Positions 24,781 to 34,900 of a stretch of 64,000 bases of DNA are shown in pieces (the first letter of the stretch is position 1; every line of letters starts with the position of its first letter). Made by a program: the position numbers and the translations under genes. Location: contig CALRTC020000002.1 in the NCBI GenBank assembly GCA_943371025.1, positions 248,001-312,000 of the forward strand. The letters are read 5' to 3'. The stretch comes from Niveispirillum sp943371025. Lineage in GTDB: Bacteria; Pseudomonadota; Alphaproteobacteria; Azospirillales; Azospirillaceae. A model generated the notes under the pieces. That model searched no databases and was not told the DNA's origin. It worked only from the letters and a program-made list of their open reading frames with translations.

Positions 24781-25815
24781 GTGCCCGTGGCCGACTCGAC
24801 CGTGCTGGGTCTGACCGCCGTCATCGTCGCGGTGACGGACGAGGTGCCGCGCGTGCTGGTCGTGCGGCGCATGACCCACAATCTGGCGGCCCCCGAACAG
24901 CGCGACCCGACGGCGGCCCTCGACGCGCTGCCCTTCGGCCCGTTTGCGGCCGAACGCGACCGCACCCTGGAACAGGGTCTGCGCCGCTGGGTGGAAGAAC
25001 AGACGGGTCTGCCGCTGCGCTATGTCGAACAGCTTTACACCTTCGGCGACAAGTATCGCGACCCGCGCGAGCTGGAGGGCGGGGCCCGCGTCGTCTCCGT
25101 CGGCTATATGGCGCTGGTACGCGAGGCGCCGCTGTCGGGCAGTGGTGCCGCCGAATGGCACGACTGGTACGATTACTTCCCGTGGGAGGATTGGCGCGAC
25201 GGCAAGCCCGACATCCTGACCCGCACCATCATGCCGGCCTTGTCGCGCTGGATCGCCGCATCCCCGGACGCTGCCATCGCCGCCGCGCGGGCCGAGCGTG
25301 TCTCCACCACCTTTGCGGAGGAGGAGCTGTGGGATACGGAGCGGGTGCTGGAACGCTATGAACTGCTCTACAGCGCCGGTCTGGTGGAAGAAGCGCGGCG
25401 TGACCGCGCCATCCGCCAGCGCCTGGGTCTGTCATTGGATAACGGCCATCTGGACGATCCCGATCTGGCCGCGCAGATGGGCACGCCCATGGCCCAGGAT
25501 AATCGCCGCATCCTGGCGGTGGCGCTGGGCCGGCTGCGCGGCAAGCTGAAATACCGGCCCTTGGTGTTCGACCTGCTGCCCCAGCAATTCACCCTGTTCC
25601 GCCTGCAACGTACCGTGGAGGCGCTGTCGGGCGTGCAGTTGCACAAGCAGAACTTCCGCCGCTTGGTCCTGGCCGGCGGTCTGGTGGAGGCGACGGGCAC
25701 GCAGGAGGCCCGCACGGGCGGCCGCCCCGCCGAACTGCACCGCTTCCGCCGCGACGTGCTGCGCGAACGGGTGGCGGCGGGGATCGGGTTGCCGCAGGTG
25801 CGGATGGTGGATTAA
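24781..25815 (+). CDS. NrtR-like Nudix-HTH transcriptional regulator
   Basis: 344 residues from a GTG at 24781 with GGGAG ten bases upstream. The N-terminal half is Nudix-like (VLGLTAVIVAVTDEVPRVLV, then TLEQGLRRWVEEQTGLPLRY), but the Nudix box lacks the usual Gly and first Glu, so hydrolysis is unlikely. The C-terminal half has winged-helix character (KYRPLVFDLLPQQFTLFRLQ, LHKQNFRRLVLAGGLVE), the arrangement of NrtR-type regulators of NAD metabolism that sense ADP-ribose. It is divergent from the NAD-dependent GDH gene. Confidence 0.78.
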   Translation: MPVADSTVLGLTAVIVAVTDEVPRVLVVRRMTHNLAAPEQRDPTAALDALPFGPFAAERDRTLEQGLRRWVEEQTGLPLRYVEQLYTFGDKYRDPRELEGGARVVSVGYMALVREAPLSGSGAAEWHDWYDYFPWEDWRDGKPDILTRTIMPALSRWIAASPDAAIAAARAERVSTTFAEEELWDTERVLERYELLYSAGLVEEARRDRAIRQRLGLSLDNGHLDDPDLAAQMGTPMAQDNRRILAVALGRLRGKLKYRPLVFDLLPQQFTLFRLQRTVEALSGVQLHKQNFRRLVLAGGLVEATGTQEARTGGRPAELHRFRRDVLRERVAAGIGLPQVRMVD

Positions 25816-25904
25816 AATGAAGTGATATTCTCTTGGTGGTCGTGTTTATAGTGCTTTTGAAGGTCTCGAAAACTGACTGAATGACTGTATGAAAGGTATT
25901 CTGG

Positions 25905-26357
25905 GTGCGAAAGAAAGTTGAGAATTACGACAATTTATTCAGTGTGAGTGGTGAGTTTATTGATTTTTATGTCACAAAAGTTAGGTTTTCGGAGATAATA
26001 AATCTTACGATAACCCGAGAGCCTCACATTATATTTTGGATCTTTATGTTGCTGGTGCATACGCCTTTAGCGCTTTCTGTTGTTGTTTATGGCCTTGGAT
26101 TTGCAGATATGCCGGATATTTTATATGAATTCATGGAAAAATTTGGTGAATTTTTCATGCTTGCGTTCGCTTTTATCATTTGGATGATCTATAAATTGGG
26201 TGATTTTCTTAAAATTCCTTATTGCCTTACTGTTTCCACCAGTGCTGAAAACATTCAAATCCTGAAAAATCCTGATATTGTTTTGGTAAATGCGGTCAAA
26301 AGGGCATTGGAGCAAGCGCTCGTCCAAGCCCGCGCAAACGCTGATGCATCGAAATGA
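25905..26357 (+). CDS. AT-rich orphan membrane protein
   Basis: A 150-residue protein starting at GTG with AAAGG just upstream. Two hydrophobic segments, about residues 43-67 (IIFWIFMLLVHTPLALSVVV) and 84-97 (FFMLAFAFIIWMIY), make it a membrane protein; the C-terminus is charged and helical. The first 430 bases are strikingly AT-rich and use codons avoided by the neighbours, a sign of transfer. Its stop overlaps the start of the GC-rich GNAT gene as ATGA, so the two are translationally coupled. No family recognised. Confidence 0.6.
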   Translation: MRKKVENYDNLFSVSGEFIDFYVTKVRFSEIINLTITREPHIIFWIFMLLVHTPLALSVVVYGLGFADMPDILYEFMEKFGEFFMLAFAFIIWMIYKLGDFLKIPYCLTVSTSAENIQILKNPDIVLVNAVKRALEQALVQARANADASK

Positions 26358-26899
26358 CCCGGGCAATGATCGAAACCGACCGCCTGATCCTGCGTCCTTG
26401 GCGCGACAGCGACCTGGATGATTTCGCCGCCATCAATGCCGATGCCGCCGTCAACCAATGGCTGGGCGGGCCGATCAGCCGGGAGGCGACGGCGGCCATG
26501 ATCGGCCGGCAGCAGGGCTATCAGGCGGCGCTGGGCTTCTGCTATTGGGCGGCGTGCCTGCGCGACGGGGGCACGCTGATCGGCATGATCGGGCTGCAAC
26601 CCACCCGGTTCGAGGCGCATTTCACCCCCACCATCGATCTGGGCTGGCGCCTGGGGCCGCAATGGCAGGGGCGAGGGCTGGCCACGGAAGGGGCGCGGGC
26701 GGCGTTGGATTTCGGGCTGAGGGTGGCGAAGCTGCCGGACATTGTGGCCATCACCACTATCGGTAACCGCGCCAGCCGCGCCGTGATGGAACGGATCGGG
26801 CTGGTCCATGATGCCGACGGGGATTTCGACCATCCGTCCCTGGCCGAAGATCATCCGCTGCGCCGGCATGTACTGTACCGGCTGCCGGCGGCGGTTTAG
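26354..26899 (+). CDS. GNAT acetyltransferase (RimJ/RimL type)
   Basis: A 181-residue protein with IETDRLILRPWRDSDLDDFA, GLQPTRFEAHFTPTIDLGWR and the acetyl-CoA loop QWQGRGLATEGARAALDFG, followed by IGNRASRAVMERIGL. This is the RimJ/RimL-like branch of GNAT enzymes, which acetylate protein N-termini or small amines. The substrate is not predictable. The start overlaps the upstream orphan gene by four bases. Confidence 0.92.
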   Translation: MTRAMIETDRLILRPWRDSDLDDFAAINADAAVNQWLGGPISREATAAMIGRQQGYQAALGFCYWAACLRDGGTLIGMIGLQPTRFEAHFTPTIDLGWRLGPQWQGRGLATEGARAALDFGLRVAKLPDIVAITTIGNRASRAVMERIGLVHDADGDFDHPSLAEDHPLRRHVLYRLPAAV

Positions 26900-27120
26900 G
26901 GATAAAACTCGAGCCGATTTCGGGAAAAAGTACGGAGTAAGGATTGGAAGCAAATCATAAAACGCATCTCTTGGCGCCGGTCAATTTCACTTGAGGCGGA
27001 CATCGAGTCATGGTGTCAGTAACACTGGTAAAAAGAATGCCGATAATGCAATATTGACGCCTGGAGCGCCTTCATCGAGCATAAGGAATGTGAGATAGAC
27101 GGGATATCGTGTTGGCGTTG

Positions 27121-27495
27121 ATGGAAAATGAACAAAATACCTTGGTTAATTTCATTGCCGAAGGGCCATGCCTGGGGCAATGGAGGATGGTCCTTGTTGA
27201 GGAGGGGCCGTGGGATACGCCCATCGAAGCTGGTTTGCTTCGTCTGCAAGAGCGGCTGTACGGTTGTATAGATGCGGCTCTAGACGGGCAACTGGCGAGG
27301 GATTTTCCTGCTACAAGTGGGAGAAAGATCGCTATCCAGGTCGACTGCTATAATCTGCCAGAAATTGAGGTGCGCCGCTTTTTTGAGTGCTTCACTGCGG
27401 GCGTATTCAGCATACCCGATTATCGCGACGCCCTAAGAACTTCAATACATGTAAAGGCAATTACGTTCTGCATTACATTCGACAACATACATTAA
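27121..27495 (+). CDS. Uncharacterised orphan protein, possibly DUF6572-like
   Basis: 124 residues from ATG 27121 (a GTG at 27109 is possible). The layout recalls DUF6572-type immunity-like proteins: a leading NFIAEG strand, an EEGPWDT turn, a helix with LLRLQERLYGCIDAALDGQL and a later GRKIAIQVDCYNLPE strand. That resemblance is from memory of the pattern and is weak. Composition is less GC-rich than neighbours, and the gene stands alone between long non-coding stretches, as acquired genes often do. Confidence 0.5.
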   Translation: MENEQNTLVNFIAEGPCLGQWRMVLVEEGPWDTPIEAGLLRLQERLYGCIDAALDGQLARDFPATSGRKIAIQVDCYNLPEIEVRRFFECFTAGVFSIPDYRDALRTSIHVKAITFCITFDNIH

Positions 27496-27876
27496 TCAGG
27501 TCCAGTTTGCTGCAATTGTTGTGATGACGAGGGTGGATAAGGTTTCGGCCATGGTGATGTCGGAAACGCGGCGATCCAGGCGGCAGCCACCTTCCCCCCA
27601 TAAACAACGCCCGGCAGCGGGTCACCCCACTGCCGGGCGTCGATCCCCAGCCAGGTTCCAACGGGAACCCCAATTTCAACATCATGCAACCCGCCTGTCG
27701 TCAGCCGGTGAGAGAGCCCAATATCCCCGCGCATGTGCAGAAGGTACTTTGCTATCCGCGTGCCAAGTGCAGGGGCGCTTCAATATCAAGGGGTTATGTG
27801 CCGCGCGCCCTACCAGTCCTGGGGGTTGCTGCCCATTTTTCCGGCAATGCCGACAAAATAAGCACCTCCGGGCGCT
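27496..27876. other. Intergenic stretch, possible gene remnant
   Basis: 381 bases without a convincing gene. A short minus-strand open frame (27492-27734) contains plausible protein-like sequence (GVPVGTWLGIDARQWGDPLP) but no start context or family, so it may be the ruin of a larger gene. A 10-bp stem CGCCCGGCAG / CTGCCGGGCG at 27608-27639 lies inside it. Confidence 0.35.
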
Positions 27877-28314
27877 TCAGCGCAGTTTAGCCAGACACTC
27901 CACCTCCAGCGACGCCCCCATGGCCAGACCGCTGGCGCCGAAGGCGGAACGGGCGGGCAGGCGGTCGGGTTTGAAATAGGTGACGTAGATCTTGTTGAAA
28001 TCGCCCCATTGTTTCATGTCGGCCATCATGACGGTGCATTTGAACACGTCATCCATGGTCAGGCCGCGCCGGCCCAAAGCGGCCTTGATATTGTCCATGG
28101 TCTGACGGGCCTGTGCTTCCATCCCGTCCGGCAGCTTCAGATTGGCATCGGTACCGATCTGACCCGACAGGTAAAGGATGCCCTCCACCTCCGTCGCTTC
28201 AGAGAACGGCGCGCCCGGGAAGGACTTGTGATAGCGGATATCATCCGATGCCATGGCCGGCAGGGACAGAAGCCCCGCCGTCAGCAGCATAATCGCGGCC
28301 TTGGTCTTCATCAT
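27877..28314 (-). CDS. Exported RidA/YjgF-family protein
   Basis: A 145-residue protein with a signal peptide (MMKTKAAIMLLTAGLLSLPA, then MA-SDD). The RidA fold is evident from GILYLSGQIGTD, ALGRRGLTMDDVFKCTVMM and the terminal ARSAFGASGLAMGASLEVEC, which keeps the conserved Arg used for imine hydrolysis. RidA proteins normally act in the cytoplasm on reactive enamines; this one is exported. It begins two bases after the stop of the dipeptidase gene and is last in a four-gene run. Confidence 0.9.
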   Translation of the reverse strand: MMKTKAAIMLLTAGLLSLPAMASDDIRYHKSFPGAPFSEATEVEGILYLSGQIGTDANLKLPDGMEAQARQTMDNIKAALGRRGLTMDDVFKCTVMMADMKQWGDFNKIYVTYFKPDRLPARSAFGASGLAMGASLEVECLAKLR

Positions 28315-28316
28315 CG

Positions 28317-29474
28317 TCAACCCCAGGTGTCGCGCGCGAAGCGCAGGAAATTCCGGCCCATGATCTTTTCGATCTGGCGCGGGGTCATCCCCCGGGCCGT
28401 CAGCAGGTCGGCCAGTTTCTGGAACTGTCCGGGCCCGCGCAGATCCATGATGAAGGGCGTGGTGGTGGCGCTTTCACCCGCCGCCGCGATGCCCAGGGCC
28501 ACGCGCCGGGCGTTCTCCTTGCGCAGTTCCTCCATATAGGCGTCCATGTCGTCATAGGAGGTGACGCCCCCGTCGGTGCCGAGGCCGATATGGTCTTCGC
28601 CCGCCACCTTCACGGCATGGACGATATGGTCGGCTACATCATTGGCCGTGGCGATACGGCCCTTGGCCAGGAAGGGCATGAAATAGATGCCGACGAAACC
28701 GCCCTTGTCGGCGATGCCGCGCATCTCTTCATCCGTCTTGTTGCGGGCCAGGTCGGTGATGGCGCGGCAGCCCGTATGGTTGACCGACAGCGGCCGGGTC
28801 GCCGCCTTGATCGCATCCAGGCAGGTCTGGCGGTTGGAATGGGACAGGTCCACCATCACCCGGTTCTGTTCGATGCGGGCCATCACCTCCCGCCCGAAAT
28901 CGGTCAGGCCCTGATCCTCCGGCATCAGACTGCCGGACCCCAGATCGTTCTGGACGTTATAGGTCAGCTGCATGACCCGCACGCCCATATCGGCGAACAG
29001 GTCGACGCGCGACGCGTCTTTCCCGAACATGGTGGCGTTCTGGAAGCCCAGGATCATGCCGATCTGGCCGGCAGCCTTGGCCCGTTCCATATCGGCGGCC
29101 TTCAGCACCAGACGCAGTTCCTGCGCCTGGTTGCGGATCTGGGTCAGCGTTTCCGCCACCTCCCGCACGCTCATCTCGAACGGCTCGTCGGGGCCGGCAA
29201 CATGGCCGATGGTGACATTGACGGCGTTCATGCCCGACTGGCGGGCATCGCCGATGGCGCGGCCGTCGATGCGCAGGCGTTCCTCGCGTGACGCCTTCTC
29301 ATCCGGCTTTGCATTCGGGTTCGACAGGCCGCCCAGTGCGTTGACCACCAGCATCTCGCGGATCGTCGTTGCGCCCTTCGGCCCGTCGATGGGGGCAGTG
29401 GCGGCCAGGGCGCGGCTGGCGGGCAGCAGGACAGCCCCCGCCAGCAGCAGGTGGCGGCGCGCGATGTCAGTCAT
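28317..29474 (-). CDS. Exported membrane-dipeptidase family (M19) hydrolase
   Basis: A 385-residue protein beginning MTDIARRHLLLAGAVLLPAS, a Tat-like signal with paired arginines. The M19 fold is supported by GQIGMILGFQNATMFGKDAS, RVMQLTYNVQNDLGSG, MVDLSHSNRQTCLDAI, PLSVNHTGCRAI and HIGLGTDGGV, covering the usual metal-binding His and Asp region. Family members cleave dipeptides including L,D forms. The start overlaps the amidohydrolase stop by eight bases (ATGACTGA), and GGAG lies ten bases upstream. Confidence 0.92.
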   Translation of the reverse strand: MTDIARRHLLLAGAVLLPASRALAATAPIDGPKGATTIREMLVVNALGGLSNPNAKPDEKASREERLRIDGRAIGDARQSGMNAVNVTIGHVAGPDEPFEMSVREVAETLTQIRNQAQELRLVLKAADMERAKAAGQIGMILGFQNATMFGKDASRVDLFADMGVRVMQLTYNVQNDLGSGSLMPEDQGLTDFGREVMARIEQNRVMVDLSHSNRQTCLDAIKAATRPLSVNHTGCRAITDLARNKTDEEMRGIADKGGFVGIYFMPFLAKGRIATANDVADHIVHAVKVAGEDHIGLGTDGGVTSYDDMDAYMEELRKENARRVALGIAAAGESATTTPFIMDLRGPGQFQKLADLLTARGMTPRQIEKIMGRNFLRFARDTWG

Positions 29475-30873
29475 CTTTGGGCATCTCCTCTGGCGTAATG
29501 GGGCGATAGGCACTGCGGTCCAGGCGGGCCCCCCGCTTCACAGTGAAGCGGATGCTGCGCAGATTGCCCAGATCGGCCAGCGGATCACCCGCCAGCACGA
29601 TGAAATTGGCCAGCTTTCCAGGCTCGATGGAGCCCATGTCGGCGTCCTGCCCGATGACCCGGGCGCCGTCCAGCGTCGCGGCGCGGATGACCTCGCCCGT
29701 TGACATGCCGGCGCGGGCATGCAGCAGGTCCAGTTCATCATAAAGGGCGGGCCAGGGGTGGCCGGGTGGCGGTACGCCATCTGTGCCCGTCACCACCGTC
29801 ACCCCGGCCCGGCGCGCCTGCGCCGTCAGGGCGGCAGCCACGTCCAGCGGGCAATAGGGGCGGGGCTTCATGTCGGGATGGGCCGCCATCCGCGCATCAT
29901 ATTCCTGATAGACGCGGAGCGTGGCGTCCAGGACGATGCCCTTTTCCGCCATGCTGCGGAACAGGGCCGTCATCTCCGGATTATCGCCGCCCTTCAGCTT
30001 TTCCACTTCCACCAGCCGCCGGTCCTTATAGGTGGCAGGGCGCGGGTCGGACACCTGATAGGCCAGGTAGCAGGTGTGGGAGATGCTGTCGACGCCGGCC
30101 GCGACCACGGCATCGGGCGCGGTGGGGAACACCATGCCATGGGCCCAGACCCGCATGCCCTGTCGGTGCGCCTCTGCCGTGATGCGCTGCACGTCAACGG
30201 GGCGCAGATTGTCATACAGCTTGACGGCGATGGCCGAAGTGCCGCGCGCCAGTGTCACGGCTTCGGCCAGATCGGTCCGGTCATCCACGGCCCGCATCCA
30301 GGGGACGCTGCCGGGCTTCACCCCTTCGGCTGCGGCGGCCGTGCGCGGATCATCGAAAAAATCCGGCCCGGCGAACAGGGCGGCGGCATAGATATCGGGG
30401 CCCGGCACCTCCCCCACCCGGCTTGCGCGGGCATATTCCATGACGGCGCGCAGATCGTCGGCCATGTCACGCACGGCCGTGATACCGCCGAACAGGTCGC
30501 GGCGCATCTGTGCCTCTGCCCGCACGCGATTGGGCGGTGTCGCCATATGCTGGTGGCTGTCGATCAGGCCGGGCAGCAGGAAGGCCCCGCCCAGATCGAC
30601 AATGCTGGCCCCGGCCCGGTGACCCGGCTCCAGCTTCGTCATCGCCATAACCGCGGCGATGCGGTCGCCATCGGTCAGCACGGCCATGTTCTTCTGTACC
30701 GGTCCACCGCGCCCGTCGATCAGGCTGACGCCGGTATAAAGGACGCGCGTGCCTTTCTCCGCCGGGGCGAAGGGGCGCGGCATGGCGTCCGGCGGTGCCG
30801 CAGCCAGGGCCGATGTCGACAGCAATGTCCCCAGCAGCAGCGCCCCGATCAGATCCTTGCCCGCAAATCTCAT
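29467..30873 (-). CDS. Exported amidohydrolase (imidazolonepropionase-like)
   Basis: A 468-residue protein with a signal peptide (IGALLLGTLLSTSALAAA) and the amidohydrolase metal site: HQH at 107-109 in LPGLIDSHQHM, a carboxylated-Lys candidate in AVKLYDNL, His in VWAHGMV and SISHTCY, and the catalytic Asp in VTGTDGVP. This group includes Xaa-Pro dipeptidase-like and other peptide-cleaving amidohydrolases. It lies 42 bases after the LytTR gene and overlaps the dipeptidase gene, so it belongs to one operon. Confidence 0.92.
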   Translation of the reverse strand: MRFAGKDLIGALLLGTLLSTSALAAAPPDAMPRPFAPAEKGTRVLYTGVSLIDGRGGPVQKNMAVLTDGDRIAAVMAMTKLEPGHRAGASIVDLGGAFLLPGLIDSHQHMATPPNRVRAEAQMRRDLFGGITAVRDMADDLRAVMEYARASRVGEVPGPDIYAAALFAGPDFFDDPRTAAAAEGVKPGSVPWMRAVDDRTDLAEAVTLARGTSAIAVKLYDNLRPVDVQRITAEAHRQGMRVWAHGMVFPTAPDAVVAAGVDSISHTCYLAYQVSDPRPATYKDRRLVEVEKLKGGDNPEMTALFRSMAEKGIVLDATLRVYQEYDARMAAHPDMKPRPYCPLDVAAALTAQARRAGVTVVTGTDGVPPPGHPWPALYDELDLLHARAGMSTGEVIRAATLDGARVIGQDADMGSIEPGKLANFIVLAGDPLADLGNLRSIRFTVKRGARLDRSAYRPITPEEMPKDD

Positions 30874-30915
30874 CTCATCCGATCCCTTGGTTCACGATGT
30901 TGGGGCAAGGCCGTT

Positions 30916-31749
30916 TCAGGACTCCAACGCCGGGTTCAGTTCCCGCCAGCCCCGCTTGCGCACGGAAGGCAGGAAGGTGGCGCTGACGGGCACCAGCAGG
31001 CCCGTTTCCAGCCGCAGGCCCCATTTGCGCCCGTCGCGCCGTTCCAGGCCGCGCACGGCCCGGCCCGCGACCCAATAGCCGCGATGCACCTGTTCGCCGT
31101 CCAGCGGGGTCAGTTCGGCCAGCGCGTCGCGCAGCCGGTACAGCACCAGCGGCTTGCGCCCGTCTGCCAGATACAGGCGCAGATAATGGTCCTCCGCCTC
31201 CACCGCCAGCACCTGGGCGGGGTCGGTGACCCCGGCACGGGCCAGCAGGCCGCCGGTCGGCGTTTCCGGCGCCATGTCCGGGGAAGGGGCTGGCGCCTCC
31301 ATCGCCGCGGGTGCTGGCGACGCCTCGACCACCTTATCCGCGTTGACCGGCGCTTCCTTCCCGCGCAGCCATCTCAGGGCAAAGATGCCGGCCATCATGG
31401 CCAGACCCATGCCGGCGGCACTGCTGTAGACCGGCCAATAGGGGACGCCGTTGCTGGACCCCACGGCGCGGTTGGCCAGCGCCACCTCCAGCGGCAGCGG
31501 CAGGTTGACGACGACGATCCCGCCCAGCGCCAGCAGCACCTGCGCGGCCGGGCTCCAGCCCAGCAACCGGGCGCCGAACCGGAACCACAGGGTCCAGGTC
31601 AGGGTATTGATCCCGATCAGCCCCAGCCAATAAGGCAGGCGCAGGGACAGCGGCAGATTGATCGTGCCGAACGGTCCCGCGATCGCCACCGCGATCGACG
31701 CGGCAAGCCAGATCACCAGAAGACGGGACGGGCGGAAGGGAGCCGGCAT
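30916..31749 (-). CDS. Membrane-anchored LytTR-family DNA-binding regulator
   Basis: A 277-residue protein with an N-terminal membrane domain of about four helices (LLVIWLAASIAVAIAGPFG, LGLIGINTLTWTLWF, VLLALGGIVVVNLPLPLEVA, GLAMMAGIFALRW), a Pro/Ala-rich linker and a C-terminal LytTR domain (VLAVEAEDHYLRLYLADG, YRLRDALAELTPLDGEQVHR, YWVAGRAVRGLERR). No receiver domain is present, so the membrane part probably senses the signal. I chose the ATG at 31749 although no good ribosome-binding site is visible. It heads the peptidase operon and is divergent from the 5-oxoprolinase gene. Confidence 0.85.
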   Translation of the reverse strand: MPAPFRPSRLLVIWLAASIAVAIAGPFGTINLPLSLRLPYWLGLIGINTLTWTLWFRFGARLLGWSPAAQVLLALGGIVVVNLPLPLEVALANRAVGSSNGVPYWPVYSSAAGMGLAMMAGIFALRWLRGKEAPVNADKVVEASPAPAAMEAPAPSPDMAPETPTGGLLARAGVTDPAQVLAVEAEDHYLRLYLADGRKPLVLYRLRDALAELTPLDGEQVHRGYWVAGRAVRGLERRDGRKWGLRLETGLLVPVSATFLPSVRKRGWRELNPALES

Positions 31750-31929
31750 GGATGGGGGAAGGGGCGGTTGTTGCAAATGGTGCTGCACGATAATGGATGG
31801 CTTGCCGCCACACCATCTTAACCGTTCCGACCATGGGGCCAATCTGTAACAGGGGTTTACGCCAACCCCCCGTTCCCGGCACACTCCGCCCCTCTTTTCA
31901 GATGGGTTGAATACGGGAAGGGTCATGTG

Positions 31930-34900
31930 ATGACGGGTGGGCGCTGGCAATTCTGGATCGACCGGGGTGGCACCTTCACCGACATCGTGGCCCGCCGGCC
32001 CGACGGCACGCTGCTGACCCACAAGCTTCTGTCGGAGAATCCAGAGCGATACCGCGACGCCGCCGTGCAGGGCATCCGCGACCTGCTGGGCGTGGCGCCG
32101 GGCGCGCCGGTGCCGGCCGACGCGGTGGAGGCTGTGCGCATGGGCACGACCGTGGCCACCAACGCGCTGTTGGAACGTAAAGGGCAGAAGACCCTGCTGG
32201 TCATCACCGACGGGTTGGGCGACCAGTTGCGCATCGGCTATCAGGCGCGGCCCAAGATCTTCGCAAGAAAGATCGAACTGCCCGAGCAGCTTTACAGCAG
32301 CGTGCTGGAGGTGCCGGAACGGGTCATGGCTGATGGCACCGTGCGCCGTCCGCTGGACCTGGACGCCGCCCGGCGGGGGTTGCAGGCTGCGTTCGATGAA
32401 GGCTACCGCGCCTGCGCCATCATCTTCATGCATGGCTATCGCTATCCCGCGCATGAAGCCGCCGTGGCCGCCCTGGCCCGGCAGATCGGCTTTACTCAGG
32501 TATCGGCCAGCCATCAGGTCAGCCCGCTGATGAAGCTGGTAGGCCGGGGCGACACCACGGTGGCCGACGCCTACCTGTCGCCCATCCTGCGCCGCTATGT
32601 GGCGCAGGTGGCCGATGCGCTGCCCGGCATCCCGCTTTACTTCATGCAGTCCAATGGTGGCCTGACGGAGGCCGGGCGGTTTCAGGGACGCGATGCCATC
32701 CTGTCGGGGCCGGCCGGCGGCATCGTCGGGGCCGTGCGCACGGCGGCGGCAGAAGGGTTCGACCGCATCATCGGCTTCGACATGGGTGGCACCAGCACTG
32801 ACGTGTCGCACTATGCCGGCACCTATGAACGCAGCCTGGAAACCGTTGTGGCCGGCGTGCGCCTGCGTGTGCCCATGCTGCGCATTCACACGGTGGCGGC
32901 CGGCGGCGGGTCCATCTGCCGGTTCGACGGGGCGCGCCTGCGCGTCGGTCCGGAATCGGCCGGGTCCAATCCCGGCCCTGCCGCCTATCGCCGCGGCGGG
33001 CCGCTGACCGTCACCGACTGCAATGTCATGGTCGGCAAGCTGCATCCGGATTTCTTCCCCGCCGTCTTCGGCCCCAACGGCGATGAAAAGCTGGATGCCG
33101 ATGCGGTGCGGGCGAAGTTCGCCGCGATGGCAGCAGAGGTATCGGCCGCCACGGGGCGGGCGATGACGGCCGAAGCCCTGGCCGAAGGCTTCCTGAAGAT
33201 CGCCGTGGAGAATATGGCCAATGCCATCAAGCATATCTCCGTCCAGCGCGGCTATGACGTCACCCGCTATGCCCTGAACTGCTTCGGCGGGGCGGGGGGG
33301 CAGCATGCCTGTCTGGTGGCCGATGCGCTGGGCATGACCACCGTCTATCTGCACCCGTTCGCGGGCGTGCTGTCGGCCTATGGCATGGGGCTGGCCGATC
33401 TGGGCAGTTTGCGCGACCGGTCGGTGGAACGGACCCTGGGGCCGGATGCGCTGGGCGAACTGACCGACGTCCTGGCGGCCCTGGGCGGGGAGGCGGCGGC
33501 GGAACTGAAGGAACAGGGCGTGGCCGGCGATGCCATCCGTCTGATCCACACGGCCCGCATCAAGGTGGCGGGCACCGATGCCGCGCTGGAGGTGCCGTTC
33601 GGCACGGAAAGCCAGATGCGCGCCGCCTTCGCCGACGCCCATCGGCAGCGTTTCGGCTTTGATGTGCCCGACCGGCCGCTGGTGGTGGAAAGCCTGTCGG
33701 CCGAAGCCGTGGCCGCCAGCGGCGAAAAGCTGGCCGATGCGGTCGTCGATGAACCGGCGGCCCGGCCGGCCCCCGCACCGCGCGCCCAGGTTCCCGTCTG
33801 GATGGGCGGGGAATGCCTGTCCGTCGCCGTGCATGACCGTGACGCCCTGGCCCCAGGTGTGACCATCGACGGCCCCGCCATCCTGACGGAGGCGACGGGC
33901 ACCACCCTGGTCGAACCCGGCTGGCAGGCGCGGGTGACGGCGCGCGGCGGGCTGGTCCTGCGCCGGGTGGTGGCGCTGCCGGCGCGGGTGGCCGTGGGCA
34001 CGGATGCCGATCCCATCATGCTGGAAGTGTTCAACAATCTGTTCATGTCCATCGCCGAGCAGATGGGCCTGGCGCTGGAAAACACGGCCCATTCCGTCAA
34101 TATCAAGGAACGGCTGGATTTCTCCTGCGCCCTGTTCGATGCGGGCGGCAATCTGATCGCCAATGCCCCGCATATCCCTGTGCATCTAGGCTCCATGGGT
34201 GACAGCGTGCGCACCGTGATCGAGGCGCGGGCGGCGACCCTGCGCCCCGGCGACGCCGTGATGCTGAACAACCCCTATCGCGGCGGCACCCATCTGCCCG
34301 ACGTGACGGTGGTGACGCCCGTGTTCGACAAGACCGGCACGGACATCCTGTTCTGGGTGGCCAGCCGCGGGCATCAGGCCGATATCGGTGGCATCACCCC
34401 CGGTTCTATGCCGCCCGACAGCACCCATATCGATCAGGAAGGCATCCTGATCGATAATTTCCTGCTGGTCCGTGACGGGGTGCTGCTGGAACGCGAAGTT
34501 GTCGATCTGCTGACCGCCGGCCCCTATCCTGCCCGCAATACGGCCCAGAATCTGGGCGATTTGCGCGCCCAGATCGCCGCCAATGCGCGGGGCCGGGACG
34601 AACTGTTGAAGATGGTCGATCTTTTCGGACTCGAAACAGTTCGCGCCTATATGGGCCATGTCCAGCGCAATGCCGAGGAACAGGTGCGCCGGGTCATCGG
34701 CGTGCTGAAGGATGGTCATTTCGATCTCGAAATGGACAGCGGCGCGCATGTACGCGTGGCCGTCTCCATCGATCCGGTCGCCCGGTCGGCCAGGATCGAC
34801 TTCACCGGCACGTCCGACCAGCAGAAGGGCAATTTCAATGCCCCGTCGGCCATCGTGCGCGCAGCCGTGCTCTATGTCTTCCGCACCCTGGTCGATGATG

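Noticed and set aside
30916..34185. A 1,089-codon open frame on the minus strand
   Set aside because: Only its last quarter (the LytTR gene) is real. The rest lies antisense to 5-oxoprolinase and has Gly/His/Arg/Gln-rich composition typical of an antisense shadow in GC-rich DNA.
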